NCBI GenBank assembly: GCA_022570795.1
Contig: JAKUDP010000009.1
Coordinates: forward strand, 186,001 to 250,000
Reading direction: 5' to 3'
Source of the DNA: Sphaerulina vaccinii
Lineage: Eukaryota; Ascomycota; Dothideomycetes; Mycosphaerellales; Mycosphaerellaceae
Length of the DNA stretch: 64,000 bases
Program-made: the position numbers and the translations under genes
Part shown: positions 41,706-53,671 of the stretch, piece after piece
How positions within the stretch are numbered: position 1 is the stretch's first letter
Layout: each line of letters starts with the position of its first letter
Notes under the pieces: model-generated
Databases searched by the model: none
Told to the model about the DNA's origin: nothing
Seen by the model: the letters and a program-made list of their open reading frames with translations, nothing else

Positions 41706-42989
41706 ATGGCCGAGGGAATGTTCTATGTGAGTCTGACGATGTACGAGGCTGCAATATAGCAATCATAGCTGACTGTATCTTCCACAATACAGAATGCGAC
41801 CAACGGCTACGTCGAAGGCGTGGTGCGAGGCTACCGCAATGCGCTGCTCACAAACCAGAACTACGGCAACCTGACCCAATGCGAGAACATTGACGGTATG
41901 TGTACTTGGAACAGCACGATATGGAGGATATGGACATGGCTAAGAACCTCGAACAGACGTCAAGCTGCAACTCGGACCTGCGTATGGCGACTATCTCGCC
42001 TCCCTCCCTCCCAATCCATCCACATCCGCCCTCGCCGACAAGACGCTTGACAAGCTCGTCGCCGAGTTCCGCTATGTCCAAGCGCAAGCAACAGGCAGCC
42101 TGGCGAAGTTCATGGAATATCTGACTTATGCATACATGATTGACAATGTGGCACTCCTCATCACCGGCACACTGCACGAACGCGACACGAAAGAACTGCT
42201 GGAGCGCTGTCATCCGCTTGGTTGGTTCGAGACAATGCCCGTACTGTGTGTGGCGACGAACATCGAAGAGCTGTACAACTCCGTCCTGATTGAGACTCCG
42301 CTCGCGCCTTACTTCAAGGGCAGCATTAGCCACCAGGATCTGGACGAGCTGAATATTGAGATCATTCGAAACACATTATACAAGAACTATCTCGAGGACT
42401 TCTACCGATTTGTGAATGAGGAAGCTGGGATAAGTGGCACGCCCACTGCGAGTGTGATGAGTGAAGTATTGGAGTTCGAGGCCGATCGAAGGTCAATCAA
42501 CATCACCATCAACTCATTTGGCACAGAGCTCTCAAAACAGGATAGGAAGAAGCTATATCCTAACTTCGGAAGACTGCATCCCGAAGGGACACTCATGCTG
42601 AGCAGAGCGGACGACGTGGAAGGCGTAAGAATAGCAGTCGATGGCGTCCATGACTACCGAACTATGCTGGACCAGACAGGCATGGGTGGCAACTCATTGG
42701 GCAACACTCAAGGTGGCATTGGCGGTGATGAGGGCAAGAGTCTGGAAGATCTGTTCTACCAGAAGGAAATGGAGATTGCAAAGCTGGCTTTTACATATCA
42801 GTTCACGCACGCGGTCGTGTATGCATGGGTCAAGCTCAGAGAGCAGGTGAGTTGCCAGTATCTGGAGACACTGTACAGCATTGCGATGGCTAACAAATGC
42901 AACAGGAGATCCGAAACATTACGTGGATATCGGAGTGTATTGCACAGAACCAAAAGGACAGAGTCAACAACTTCATTAGCGTGTTTTAA
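41706..42989 (+). CDS. VMA6: V-type proton ATPase subunit d
   Basis: Four exons, 41706-41726, 41793-41895, 41957-42846 and 42906-42989, in phase, 365 aa. The first exon codes only MAEGMFY; splicing joins it to NATNGYVEGVVRGYRNALLT, the standard N-terminus. Also typical are YLTYAYMIDNVALLITGTLH, RCHPLGWFETMPVLCVATN, LIETPLAPYFKGSIS and the final exon EIRNITWISECIAQNQKDRV. Subunit d joins the central stalk to the membrane c-ring of the vacuolar proton pump and is required for its assembly. An insert GMGGNSLGNTQGGIGGDEG near residue 290 looks like a fungal low-complexity loop. Intact in this model. Confidence 0.96.
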
Positions 42990-43412
42990 GCAAAGCAGGC
43001 TCGACTGCATGGAGTCTAGGAGTGCAGCACTTCAGGATGGATATCATAGCATAGAATGGATGCACATTAACAGAACTGTAACAACATCTTGTAACTGTGA
43101 GAGGCTCCAAATGTGCCTTGATGCAGCACATCAACAGAACTAAAGAGATGGCTAGAAGATCGCTCGTGATGTAAGCTGTGCACGCCTTTCAGACCTCGCA
43201 GACTGGCGCCATGCCACAGTCCATCATCTGAGCCATCTTTCTCACCGCCTGTGCCTTGTCAGAAAAGTGAGGTTTGCCGCGCCAAGTGAGGATTGATGTG
43301 AGTGACGCCTGTGAGGAAATAGAGTTCGCTAGCACATGGAGTTCAGTTCGCACTCTTCTTCACTCTTGCAACTTCGACATTGACATTGCTACGTGACATT
43401 TTACCAGCAATC
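42990..43412. other. short intergenic, TRM4 promoter
   Basis: About 420 bp between VMA6 and the methyltransferase, same strand. The last 60 bp before ATG 43413 are pyrimidine-rich (cactcttcttcactcttgc), as in fungal promoters near transcription starts. No gene. Confidence 0.5.
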
Positions 43413-46241
43413 ATGTCTCGTGGAAAAAGAGGCGGTGGACGCGGACGAGGGCGAGGTGGACGTGGCGGAGGTGGAGGCGGTGGAGGATCGAGAAATCAAT
43501 TCCAGGACAATCGAGTGTCCTTCGACAAAATCGACAAGACCAACGAGAAATTCGAGCGATTCTACAACACCATATCTCTCGTACCCGAAGGACCCGAACG
43601 CACTGCATTCTGGACACACTTGCGCAAGGAATTGCCAAACTCATGGCGCTTTACTGGATCGAAGGGACATGCTCTCTCCGTCAGAGACAACCTGGTGACT
43701 CGCTTCTTCCCAGTCTTGAAGGGTATCAAGCACGAGGGCAGACCAGTAGACCTACCGCAGCCTATTGCGTGGTACCCCAATGGATTGGCATATTCCATGA
43801 CAACGCCGAAGAATGTTGTAAGGAAGTATGAGCCTTTCAAGGATTTTCAGAGGTTTTTAGTCAGTGAGACCGGCGTGGGCAATATCAGTCGTCAAGAGGA
43901 GGTCAGCATGATCCCACCATTGTTGCTGGATGTCAAGCCACACCACACTGTACTGGATCTATGCGCAGCGCCAGGAAGCAAGAGTGCGCAATTAGTCGAG
44001 CTGTTACACGCGGGCGAGGAAGATAGAGTTGCCAAAGCAATTGAGCAGGTCAAGAGCGAGGCAGAGTCGATTGGCGAGGCGAGCGAGGATAATGGTCGTG
44101 CTACTGGTATTCTCATGGCCAACGACGTGAACTACCAGCGCGCACAGATGTTGGTACATCAGGTCAAGCGCCTGAACTCGCCCAATCTGATCGTCACCAA
44201 TCATGATGCGACCATGTTCCCTTCGATCGCCATGCCATCAGGCAAGGACGGTTCAGGAAACAAGACTGGTAAGTGGCTCAAATTTGACCGCATTCTAGCA
44301 GACGTACCATGCAGTGGGGATGGCACTTGCAGAAAGAATCCTGGCATCTGGAAAGACTGGACTCCACAGAATGGCTTGGGGCTATACATCACACAGGTTA
44401 GGATTCTGACGAGAGCTTTGCAAATGCTGAAGGTGGGTGGCAGAGTGGTCTACAGTACCTGCAGCTTGAATCCAGTGGAGAACGAGGCTGTCATTGCATC
44501 GGCCATCGAGAGATGTGGTGGCTCTTCTAACATTAGACTGGTCGACTCTTCAGACAGACTACCAGAGCTCAAGCGCACACCGGGTCTCAAGGACTGGAGT
44601 ATCATGAATCGCAATGGCACAATCTATGAGTCCTGGGCTGAAGCGGCTGGTTTTGAGCAAGAAGGCAGCAAGATTGTACCTGGCATGTTCCCTCCGGAAG
44701 CAGAAGAGAGCATTCCGCTCGAGAACTGCTGGCGCGTCTACCCACACCAGCAGAATACTGGTGGTTTCTTCATCGCTGCGCTCGAGAAGCTGAGTGAAGT
44801 TCGAGCAAAGCCAGAAGATGAGAGCAAGTCGCAAAACAGGAATTGGACATTCAGCAAAGATGTTCCTGAGAAGACTGCTTTCACCGAAACCATTGCAGAG
44901 ATTGAGCAAGGACACCTGGACGAGCCAAAACGTGTTGATGATGTGCCCACTGTTACTGCTGCGCCTCTACAAAACAGCTCTACTGGTGATGCTTCTACTG
45001 TTGCTGGAGCAAAGAGATCTGCTCCAGAGGAATCCGCCGAGTCCCCAGCCAAGAAGCAGCGGATAGGTGATGCAGCCGCCGCTCCTGAGGTTGCCATGAC
45101 TGAAAACGGCGATGAGACTGGTGTGACAGGTGAGGTGAAAGACGCTGTCAAAGAAGCGCCCTTTGAGAAGACTGTTCCCACGGAGTCTGCCCACCAGTCC
45201 AAGCGTCGTGGTGCCGATGCAAACGAAGAAGCCTTCAAGTATCTCGATTCACAACACCCGGAACTGGTAGGTATCTACAATTTCTACCAACTCCACTCAG
45301 CATTCCCTCGCGACCGTTTCTTGGTCCGCAATCCTGCTGGAGATCCGGTCAAGGGCATTTACTACACTGCAGATCTGATCAAACAGATCCTCGTCTCCAA
45401 TGAGAACCGCGGCATGAAGTTCGTGCACGCTGGCGTCAAGATGTTTATGAAGCAGGATGCCCAGGGTCAGGACATTTGCAGATGGAGAATACAAACAGAA
45501 GGTCTTCCAATCATTGAGGGTTGGGTCGGCGAAGGTCGTGTTGTCACATTGAAGAAGCGTAGTACGCTACGAAAGCTGCTTGTGGAGATGTTCCCCAAGG
45601 TCGCCACAGACAAGCATGAAGATGGCACAGAAACTGGAGGCTGGAAAGATCTTGGAGAAGTTGGAGAAGCTGTCAATGCTTTGGGCGGAGGTTGCTGTGT
45701 GCTGAGAGTTGAGGCAACGCCTGACGCGGGCGAGGATGAGTTCAAAGAGGGTCTGACATTGCCATTGTGGAGGAGTAAAGCCAGCGTCAATCTTATGCTG
45801 CCGAAGGAGGATCGGAGGGCTATGCTTCTGCGCATCTACAATGAAGATGTCGAATTGATTAACCACTCGGATCCTAAGCAGAATGGTGGCAAAGACTTCA
45901 GGCGCGAGCCCAAAGCGGAGCAAGAAGTCAAGAAAGAACCAGAAGTCAAGCAAGAGCCGCAAGGTAGTATGCCTGCCCGGGCAGATGCCGAAGAAGTCAA
46001 CGAGCGCATCAAGAACGAAGACGTGGACGAAGAAATGGGAGGCATGCCAGTCGATCAAGCCACAGGTCTACCGGCTACGGACTTGGGTGCTATCGCTCTT
46101 GAGCAGGATGCAGTTACTGGCCGAGATCAGATTGAGACGAAACGGCTCGAAGTTCTGGAAGACGAAGACAGGAAGGTCGCTGAGGCTATGCCGGAGAGAG
46201 CGGGTGATGAGAATGCTGACCAGGTCAATAAGACGGTCTAA
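43413..46241 (+). CDS. NCL1: tRNA (cytosine-5-)-methyltransferase, NSUN2/Trm4 family
   Basis: Single exon, 942 aa, longer than the yeast enzyme because of a long C-terminal extension. The start at 43413 gives MSRGKRGGGRGRGRGGRG, an RGG tract typical of RNA-binding proteins. Catalytic features are FYNTISLVPEGPERTAFWTH, the SAM-binding motif LDLCAAPGSKSAQLVELL, DVPCSGDGTCRKNP (motif IV cysteine) and VVYSTCSLNPVENEAVIASA (motif VI catalytic cysteine). After about residue 470 come acidic, Lys/Glu-rich linkers with an apparent nuclear signal (AKKQR), a second folded region around residues 600-790, and an acidic tail. The enzyme places m5C at several tRNA positions in the nucleus. All key residues are intact. 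Confidence 0.95.
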   Translation: MSRGKRGGGRGRGRGGRGGGGGGGGSRNQFQDNRVSFDKIDKTNEKFERFYNTISLVPEGPERTAFWTHLRKELPNSWRFTGSKGHALSVRDNLVTRFFPVLKGIKHEGRPVDLPQPIAWYPNGLAYSMTTPKNVVRKYEPFKDFQRFLVSETGVGNISRQEEVSMIPPLLLDVKPHHTVLDLCAAPGSKSAQLVELLHAGEEDRVAKAIEQVKSEAESIGEASEDNGRATGILMANDVNYQRAQMLVHQVKRLNSPNLIVTNHDATMFPSIAMPSGKDGSGNKTGKWLKFDRILADVPCSGDGTCRKNPGIWKDWTPQNGLGLYITQVRILTRALQMLKVGGRVVYSTCSLNPVENEAVIASAIERCGGSSNIRLVDSSDRLPELKRTPGLKDWSIMNRNGTIYESWAEAAGFEQEGSKIVPGMFPPEAEESIPLENCWRVYPHQQNTGGFFIAALEKLSEVRAKPEDESKSQNRNWTFSKDVPEKTAFTETIAEIEQGHLDEPKRVDDVPTVTAAPLQNSSTGDASTVAGAKRSAPEESAESPAKKQRIGDAAAAPEVAMTENGDETGVTGEVKDAVKEAPFEKTVPTESAHQSKRRGADANEEAFKYLDSQHPELVGIYNFYQLHSAFPRDRFLVRNPAGDPVKGIYYTADLIKQILVSNENRGMKFVHAGVKMFMKQDAQGQDICRWRIQTEGLPIIEGWVGEGRVVTLKKRSTLRKLLVEMFPKVATDKHEDGTETGGWKDLGEVGEAVNALGGGCCVLRVEATPDAGEDEFKEGLTLPLWRSKASVNLMLPKEDRRAMLLRIYNEDVELINHSDPKQNGGKDFRREPKAEQEVKKEPEVKQEPQGSMPARADAEEVNERIKNEDVDEEMGGMPVDQATGLPATDLGAIALEQDAVTGRDQIETKRLEVLEDEDRKVAEAMPERAGDENADQVNKTV

Positions 46242-47513
46242 GAAAAGCTACAATGTAGCCTTACTGCAATGCTCATGCTGTGCTCTCGCCACTATCATGC
46301 GTACTACTAGGATATAAGCGAGCTGTAGGATAGCATGTACCCGGCCATCGGCTTGTTGATGAGCCTGACTTGTTTTCTGACCTCCTTCTCTGCTTGCGTA
46401 TTTCGAGGCTGATGACCGCAGCAGTTTCACGAGTGATTACAGAGATAGTAGTTGGCATAAGCGTGCTTCTCGTCGTGCATGTGAGACTAGCCTACCGATA
46501 GCGATATATCCTGCTCGAGCAGCTAGTACGATAAGATGCCGTTCTGGGCATGATCAAATCGCATTGGGTCCAATTTTGCCTTTTCACGTGGCAGAAGTTC
46601 CAGGCCTGCACATCACCGTCAAACACCGTTAAGACTGCAAGAACGATCAACGCTGCTTCTGCTTCTTCTGCTTCGAGGACAGCGATGAACGCGGAGACAT
46701 ACCCATTGGTATGAAATGCCACGATTTCCTGAGCATGCCAATCGCCAATTCTCACAGCCAAGCGCTCGTCATTGCTCGATCTCGAGTCTCGAATTGCTGT
46801 GCCGAGCAGGCCCCTCCTCATCCTGCAACGCCACCTCTCCATTCAGACACGGATCTGCTCCGCTACATGGTCCCTGCCTCTCGGAGGATCTTCTGCAAAT
46901 GGGCATCCTGGAAAACCATTTCGAGACGCCTCCAACATCACACCGGATGTACGCTGTGAGACGTCGGAATACAGTCAAGTTCAAGCAATTGGTGATCCTC
47001 AACTACTATTATCTTCGCTGACAATAGTGCATCCGGGACGAAGAGGGCAGTATTACGGCCGGTACGAACAATTTGATCGCCTACAGGCTAGTTCGCAACG
47101 CCTGCTGCCATGCGCCGGACGTCTTCTGCTAGCAGCGAGTCTCTTATCGGTCTGCCTGTCTAGAAGGATTCTCAAGTGGCACATCACACACCCACATCGG
47201 CAGGCCGCGTTGCTTGTGTATTTCTCCTTCTCCTTCTTTCTTCTTGTATACATCATTTTTATTATTACTTGACCATATTCCTTTCGGAGTCGTTCTTTGT
47301 TGCGCCCACAGGCGCCGCAGATTACTCCCGAGTCTGCCCATGATGGTCAGGCGATTGCCGCCCACTCTGTCGCTCTGGGATCCGCTACGGCAATCGAATT
47401 CGTGCCCGAATCAACATACTACCGATATCGTATCCATTGACAAGAGCCCATCTTCTGCCTACACAGGCTCCTGGTGCTCGCCCTTCGTGGGCTGAGCAGA
47501 TACCTGCTTGGAC
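46242..47513. other. intergenic, no gene recognised
   Basis: About 1.27 kb. A minus-strand 116-codon frame (46492-46842) and several plus-strand frames overlap, with no domain or good splice model. The right part is the promoter of the rhodopsin-like gene. Confidence 0.45.
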
Positions 47514-49391
47514 ATGTTTATAGAGCCGCGAGCTTTGTGGAGCACCGCTCCGCCGGAGCCTCGGAGTGTTCTCACCAACTGGCCGACGGTGCTGTTCTCA
47601 TGGTACAGCTTTCACCACCAACATCTGATTCCCGTGTAGAAGGATCACTGACATTGTTACAGGTGGTGTACTTGCTTTGCAGCTGTCATCATTGTAACTC
47701 GAGTCTTGGGGCGTAAAGTCAGAAGCAACAAGCTCTTCCGTGAAGATTGGATTATGCTAGCGTCGATTGCACCTCTGTTCATTCGAATGATTCTGATCCA
47801 CTTCGTTCTGATCTATGGCACGAACAATGTCGATACCGTGGGACATCAGTACACCGAGCGACAACTACACTTGCGGAGCATCGGCTCGATGCTAGTCTTA
47901 CCAGCCAGGATCTTCTATGCCCTCTATATCTGGGTCTCGAAGTACACGGTCTCCGAGTTTCTCAGACGCATAACAGGCCGGATATGGCGGAAACGATATG
48001 AGTGGACTCTGCAAGGCATCCGAGCGTTCCTCCTGTTGACCTTCATCGCGGTTGTGATTTCGACTCTGAGCGAATGTACACCATTCAATCACTATTGGCA
48101 GGTCGAACCGGATCCAGGACCTCATTGCAGACAGGGCTTTATACAACTTCTGGTGATGGGATCATGCGATATAGTCACTGATATCCTGCTGGTTGTCTTT
48201 CCTATACCCGTGGTACTCAGCTCCGGACAGACGTGGAAGCGAAAGCTTCAGATGATCACGCTCTTTGGCTTCTCGATTGTGATGATAGGAATCACTGCGA
48301 CCCGCATGCCCAAGGTTATTAGCCACGAGGGTCGACAGCAATATCGGTCAGTCTGGGCATCTGGCGAAATACTTGCTTCTGCTTTCGTCTCGAATGCGGT
48401 TATTCTCGGCTCGTTCCTTCGAGATAAGGGCGAGAAGAAGAACAAGTTCAGAAAGTACAGCGTAACAGAGAGCATCGAACGAGCTGCTACGAGGAGACCA
48501 ACACTGACGCGCTTGCAAACAAATGAAAGTGACGAGGATTTGTTCTATGCTCTTGGCTGCAGACCACCCGAGCATTTACGATCTGAACCCGGCTTCTCAC
48601 CTAGACCTGCACCTCCTGCGCTCCCGGCACGCCAGATACAACTCGCACTCCAAGAACGGGCTGACACACCACTCGGAGATCTGATCGATGGGGACGAGAG
48701 CGATTATGGCGACGTCTCTCCTACACAAACGAGAATACCACAAGTCTTACCATCTCCAGCACCTTCAACGAATCTAGGCTCGCACGACGCTGACGAGCCA
48801 TCCGGCTCATGGGCCAGCAGGTCCAGAAATGCTTCAAATACTAGCTCCGCGGGTCCAGGCATAAGTGCTTTTGACTTTGCACATCCAAGCTCAGATGGAC
48901 CAGCCAGTTCCAGTTCAGCTTTTCTACGAAACGTAGGCGGTCGTTTCCATGTACCAGAGTTCGTTCGTGAAGGTCGAGAAGCTGGCATTTCGCCAAATCG
49001 ACAACGGAATGCACATAGGATCCGACCAACGACTGCACCAATTGGCGTTCTTGGTCCTATGCTGGAACGACAAGAGACGGATGTATCATTACAAGATGCT
49101 GGAGGACTGTTAATGTCTAGCCCTTTCAGTAATGTGTCACCTACACACGATCCGCCGAGACCTCTCCCTTCCAGTCGCGGTCATGTACGATTGTCTCACG
49201 AGGACATCGAGCTCGAAGACATCGGAGGGCTACTTTCAGACGACAGGGAAGCGAGTGCGGAAGCACTGCGCAGAATGATGGAACGTCGAGATACTCGGCG
49301 GGAGTCGATCAGCGGCGAGAACGCTAGCTCTCAGCAGAGCGGGTTCGATGATATGGTACTGCATGATCCAGGTGGGCTGATCAGTCGCTGA
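47514..49391 (+). CDS. fungal rhodopsin-domain (PTH11-like) membrane protein
   Basis: Two exons, 47514-47602 and 47663-49391 (60-nt intron with ctgac branch site), 605 aa. Splicing is needed to complete the first membrane helix: VLFSW joins WCTCFAAVIIVTRVLGRKVR. Seven helices fit residues 30-310. Conserved marks are the acidic-aromatic EDWIMLAS after helix 1, LPARIFYALYIWVSKYTVSEF, ECTPFNHYWQVEPDPGPHCR (paired extracellular Cys) and SCDIVTDILLVVFPIPVVL. The C-terminal 300 residues are a Ser/Pro/Gly-rich cytosolic tail in which LQDAGGLLMSS, IELEDIGGLLSDD and VLHDPGGLISR are three related short motifs. Such proteins are thought to sense surfaces or small molecules, but few have been tested. Intact in this model. 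Confidence 0.88.
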
Positions 49392-49856
49392 GTGGAGTTT
49401 TGGTGTTGCTTGTTGTCGTTTCAGATACCCTTGTGCGTGCCTACAGAAGACATTAGATACTTGAGCATCGTCTAGCGTTCGAGCGCTGTACAGAATACGA
49501 AGCTGTTATCATAAAGACTCCTCGACGTGGTGAAGTGTGATAGAACTATGTGAAGGATGCCCTAATTGCTGCCTGACGTCCACGGGTGGCTTTCAGCTTC
49601 TTATCTTTTGGCAAATGCCATCGAGTAAAACTAGCACTGCAGCGTTTGCCTTCCAGATATCCCGTCTCATGCCACGCGCAAGCAGGCCGCCGAGGTACAT
49701 GCGCTCATCGCAGCCTTGTGCGTGGGTCTTTGCAATTCTCCATCTCTGATATATTCGCGAGAGGACGGACCTCGCCGACGAAAACGACCTGCTCGCCTGT
49801 CAGTCCCCTTGACTTTCGGTAGAGCCGCCTCGTGACCAGAGTGTCCCGACCTGACC
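49392..49856. other. intergenic, promoter of Zn2Cys6 gene
   Basis: About 465 bp between two same-strand genes. No convincing coding frame; it presumably contains the promoter and leader of the transcription factor at 49857. Confidence 0.5.
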
Positions 49857-52800
49857 ATGCCATCTGGCACCGGCAGCAAGAAGAGAGAGCGAGAAACCGA
49901 CGCACCAAACACGCCGGACGATGGCTCGACTGCCACTGGATCTCCGGTGACTGCTGGTGGCGGCGCTTCGACGACAAATTTTCGAAATGTCTCAGCTTGC
50001 AATCGATGTCGGAATCGCAAGGTATGTCCGATCTGATGTGCATACTGCATGACCACACATATGTGAAGTGTGAAGATTGTGGAGTCGGAGAGAGTACGTT
50101 CTGGAGTGGTGGGCATTCGAGCCTGGAAATGATTTATACTGGATCCATTGCAGGAACTCGGCTGACATATCATCACAGAATCGATGTGATCAGAAGCTGC
50201 CCAAGTGTACGAACTGTGAGAAAGCTAAAGTAAGATGTGTGGGCTTCGATCCGGTCAGCAAGCGCGAGATCCCTCGTAGCTATGTCTATTATCTGGAAAC
50301 CAGAGTGAACAACCTCGAGGCCCTTCTTGATTCTCATGGTATACCATATCCGCCTCCGAGCCAGGACTTCGCCATTAGCGATACTATCAAGCCGGGCGTG
50401 AACGTTCCATTTCCAGTGCAAGAAGAGGCCACGCCACAGGTACCCGAGCCTGTAGTAGAGGTACAGACCACACAGTCGACTTTAGACCCTGCGCTTCGTG
50501 AACAAGATGATGGCGAGAGACTGGAAAAGCTGGTCAATGATGTCGGCATGGTGTCCGTTCAAGGCGCAGGAGACTCGCGATTGCTTGGCTCAACTACTTC
50601 TGGCATCTCTTTTGCCAGAGTCGTGTTCGCCGCCGTAAAGAGATCAGTCAACCAGACGCCAACGCCGTCCGAGAAAGCTGGTATCAAACCAACGAAGCTA
50701 TCAGCAAGTGAAACTGCTGGCGGCGCAACATCCATGCGCGATTCGTTCTTCGGCTTACATACAAAGCCCACGATTAAGCCAGCACCTTTCCCTGAAAGAG
50801 AGCTTGGGCTTCGTCTCACAGAGCTATACTTCGAGCATGCCAACCCACAAATACCCGTGCTGCATCGGGGAGAGTTCATGATCCTCTTTGACAGGGTGTA
50901 TGCCGCTGATGCAAAGAAGAGGACTCCCAGAGAGCTATATATGCTCAACATCGTGTTTGCAATCGGGTCCGGCATCATTGTAGATTCATCCACCATCGAG
51001 CAGTCAGTAGCTGCAACAGAGTCGTCTGCTGATTCTGGACCACCAAATAAAAAGAGGCAAAGAGTGGCAAATCACCAACATCAGCCGGAAGAATACCACA
51101 GTTCTGCAATTATTCATCTGGAAAGTTTCCTGGGTTCTGCATCAGCAGGCGAAGGAGTGGGTGGCGGGCTCGAGGAGCTACAGGCCGTTCTGCTGCTCGC
51201 TGGACTAGCTCTACTGAGGCCAGTGGCACCAGGATTGTGGTACATCATTGGAGTTGCTGTACGTCTCAGCATTGACCTAGGACTCCATTTCGAGGACATC
51301 GATCACGACCTCGATAATAGAGCGACACATCCAGACGTCGACATATCCAACGATGGCTCGGGGCGCAAGCAGTGGACTAGGGACCTTCGGAGGAGACTCT
51401 GGTGGTGTGTCTTCAACCTGGATCGGCTTGTGTCTTCCTGTGTTGGACGACCGGTATCTGTTAACGAGGCAGTAGTTACGACCGAGTTCCCAAGTATGCT
51501 CGACGACAAATACATCACACCTGCTGGCTTCTTCAAGCCACCGAACTACGTGGAACGGCCAAGCTACAAGCTAGTGACGCGCCATTACATTCGTCTAAGG
51601 CTGCTACAGTCAGAGATTCTCCAGGTGTTACAGCAGCGCCAGGCAGACCAGGCGCGAAGAATAGGCGCCAATGCCGGGAATGACTACATCTTGACGGGAC
51701 TTGAGTCGCCATTCTTGCGACCTTTCCACTCCTTCCGGGACTGGCGAGCCAATATCGACCGGAGACTGGCAGATTGGAAGGAGAGCTCACCTCAGCAGTA
51801 TGACACTGGCGTAAGCTTCAACCCGCTATTTCTGGAGCTGAACTACTGGCAGGCCGTGATCATGCTCTACAGACAGTCATTATCGGTGCCAGAGCAGCTT
51901 GCCAGCGAGCTGAGCCCTGCGACTGGAGACGATGTGCAAAGCCCAGGCAACGTGAACTTCGAGCTCGAAGAAGACAAACAGATGGTCTTCCTCAAAGTTG
52001 CTGAGGCAGGACAAATGGTGTTGAGGATATACCGACAGTTACACAGACTGAAACTGGTCAACTATACATTCTTGGCGACTCATCACTTGTTCATGAGCGG
52101 TAAGTTAGACACAAGCCATGCCATCAAGCTTCACTAACAGAGTCAGGCATATCATTCCTATATGCCATATGGCACTCAACACTAGTCCGCTCACAGATGA
52201 CCATCGATGATGTGGACTTTACTGTGTTGGCTGCCACTTCTGTTCTGAGCGATCTTGTCCCTATGTGCCCACCAGCAGAGGCATGCAGAGATGCGTTCGT
52301 TCGCATGAGCAAGGCTACAATATCCATGGTGATGAGCACAACAGGATTCGGCAATCGTTCAACCTTGGGCACGCAGCCCCTCAACAGTTCGGAGGGATAC
52401 TTTGGGGGCCATTCCGAATCAAACAGAGTAAAGCAGGAATCGCAAACCTCGCACTCCAGCCGCAAACAGCTACCAAAGTTCGACATGAACCTCAAGGACC
52501 TGTTCTCCGAAGAAGAGATAGCGAGCCGCCCTCTTCATCATCAACCCAAGCTGCAAGGATTCTTGCGACATATCCCGAAGCAGCCTTCGATTTCTCCGCA
52601 GCTTCCAACCAATGCCAGCCCACGAAATAGTGATGCCGCATCTCAATCTTCGCAACTGCAGCCGTACCCACAAGGAAGTCCACCAGGTACAAGTGGATCG
52701 TTCCAGCCTCCTAGCCAGCAGCAGGCCTACAGACCCTTTACGGAGACGCTTCCGGGTGCAAGCTCTGAACCTGACTACTCGCTTGACAACCTCGACTTCC

Positions 52801-52967
52801 TCAGTGACTTCCCGGTCAGTGATCCTGGCGCCAATTTCTGGGGCAATGCAGGTGATGGCACGGACCTTGGCTTTGGAAACGGTGGATTTGACGGTAGCGG
52901 AGCATGGGAGGCTTCGGGAGAAGTTTTCGACACATTTTTCTTTGGAAATGGCGGGAGTGCATATTGA
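49857..52967 (+). CDS. Zn2Cys6 transcription factor, PPR1-like
   Basis: Three exons, 49857-50021, 50179-52099 and 52147-52967, in phase, 968 aa. The 157-nt first intron splits the zinc cluster: CNRCRNRK is joined to NRCDQKLPKCTNCEKAKVRC, giving all six cysteines. The linker GFDPVSKREIPRSYVYYLE and the heptad region RVNNLEALL match the PPR1 type (dimeric, binding CGG half-sites). The middle homology (fungal_trans) domain covers about residues 290-620, with LYFEHANPQIPVLHRGEFM and RDLRRRLWWCVFNLDRLVSS. The C-terminal 250 residues are Gln/Ser/Pro-rich and end with Gly/Asp/Phe-rich sequence, a plausible activation domain. Target pathway unknown; yeast PPR1 controls pyrimidine genes, but that should not be carried over without testing. 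Confidence 0.92.
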
Positions 52968-53025
52968 GGTTGATCGATCTAATGTCGTGGATCTGACATA
53001 ATAATAACTCTATCTTGCAATCAAT

Positions 53026-53289
53026 ATGCACGCTACGCATCTTCTGGGACTCCAGCGAACGCTCCGCCTGCCGACCCAAAAAGCTGGCGTCAGAGTTCCT
53101 CGCTTCTGCACGCCGCTCTTCCGCGCTTCAGAGAACGGCACATTCATCCATGAAGACGGAAGGCCTGCGCGAGCTCTCGCTCGACTGGTCATGCCTTCGA
53201 GCCCCGTCTGGTCTGGGCAACAACCACAGAACAAGGTGCGATGGCTCTGGCCTTTTGCTGTTCATCAGCGTTCAAAGTGGCACGAGTGA
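53026..53289 (+). CDS. small basic protein, possibly mitochondrial
   Basis: Single-exon frame of 87 aa, starting 58 bp after the transcription-factor stop. The N-terminus MHATHLLGLQRTLRLPTQ has no acidic residue and alternating Arg/Leu, like a mitochondrial presequence. The C-terminus (NKVRWLWPFAVHQRSKWHE) is Trp- and Arg-rich. Codon third positions are C/G-biased, as in neighbouring real genes. I do not recognise the family; size and charge would suit a mitoribosomal or respiratory assembly factor, which is a guess. Confidence 0.5.
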   Translation: MHATHLLGLQRTLRLPTQKAGVRVPRFCTPLFRASENGTFIHEDGRPARALARLVMPSSPVWSGQQPQNKVRWLWPFAVHQRSKWHE

Positions 53290-53671
53290 TTGTGTGGGAG
53301 AGTGATTGCGTGAAGGTGTGCATTACTGCTCATGAGCATTCATCGAGATTATGCTAACCACTTCATGTGCCATTCCTTCCATCATACGCGAAAAAGCCCG
53401 CTCACTGGAGCTGTTTACTACAAGGGTATCATAAGCGCCTGTTCCATGCTGCTTCGCAAAAAGAGTCGCCCAAAAAGCCTTCCAAAGTTCCATTTTCCAT
53501 CCAAAAGTAACACCATGTCCAGTCCAACGTGAGTCGGCACCCGTCTACAAGGCGCCTGTATTGATGCTCAATGTAGGTATAACAAATCGCTCAGAAATCC
53601 CCCCCAATGTGTCATTTATAAGCAAAGCAGAGCTGTGTGAACCATATTCTGCATCAATTGAGGCGCCGGTC
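53290..53671. other. intergenic, no gene recognised
   Basis: About 380 bp between the small plus-strand ORF and the stop of the minus-strand MFS gene; probably 3' UTRs of convergent genes. Confidence 0.5.

Noticed and set aside
44738..46058. 166- and 163-codon minus-strand frames
   Set aside because: Antisense to the Lys/Glu-rich part of the tRNA methyltransferase gene, where low complexity keeps the reverse frame open.
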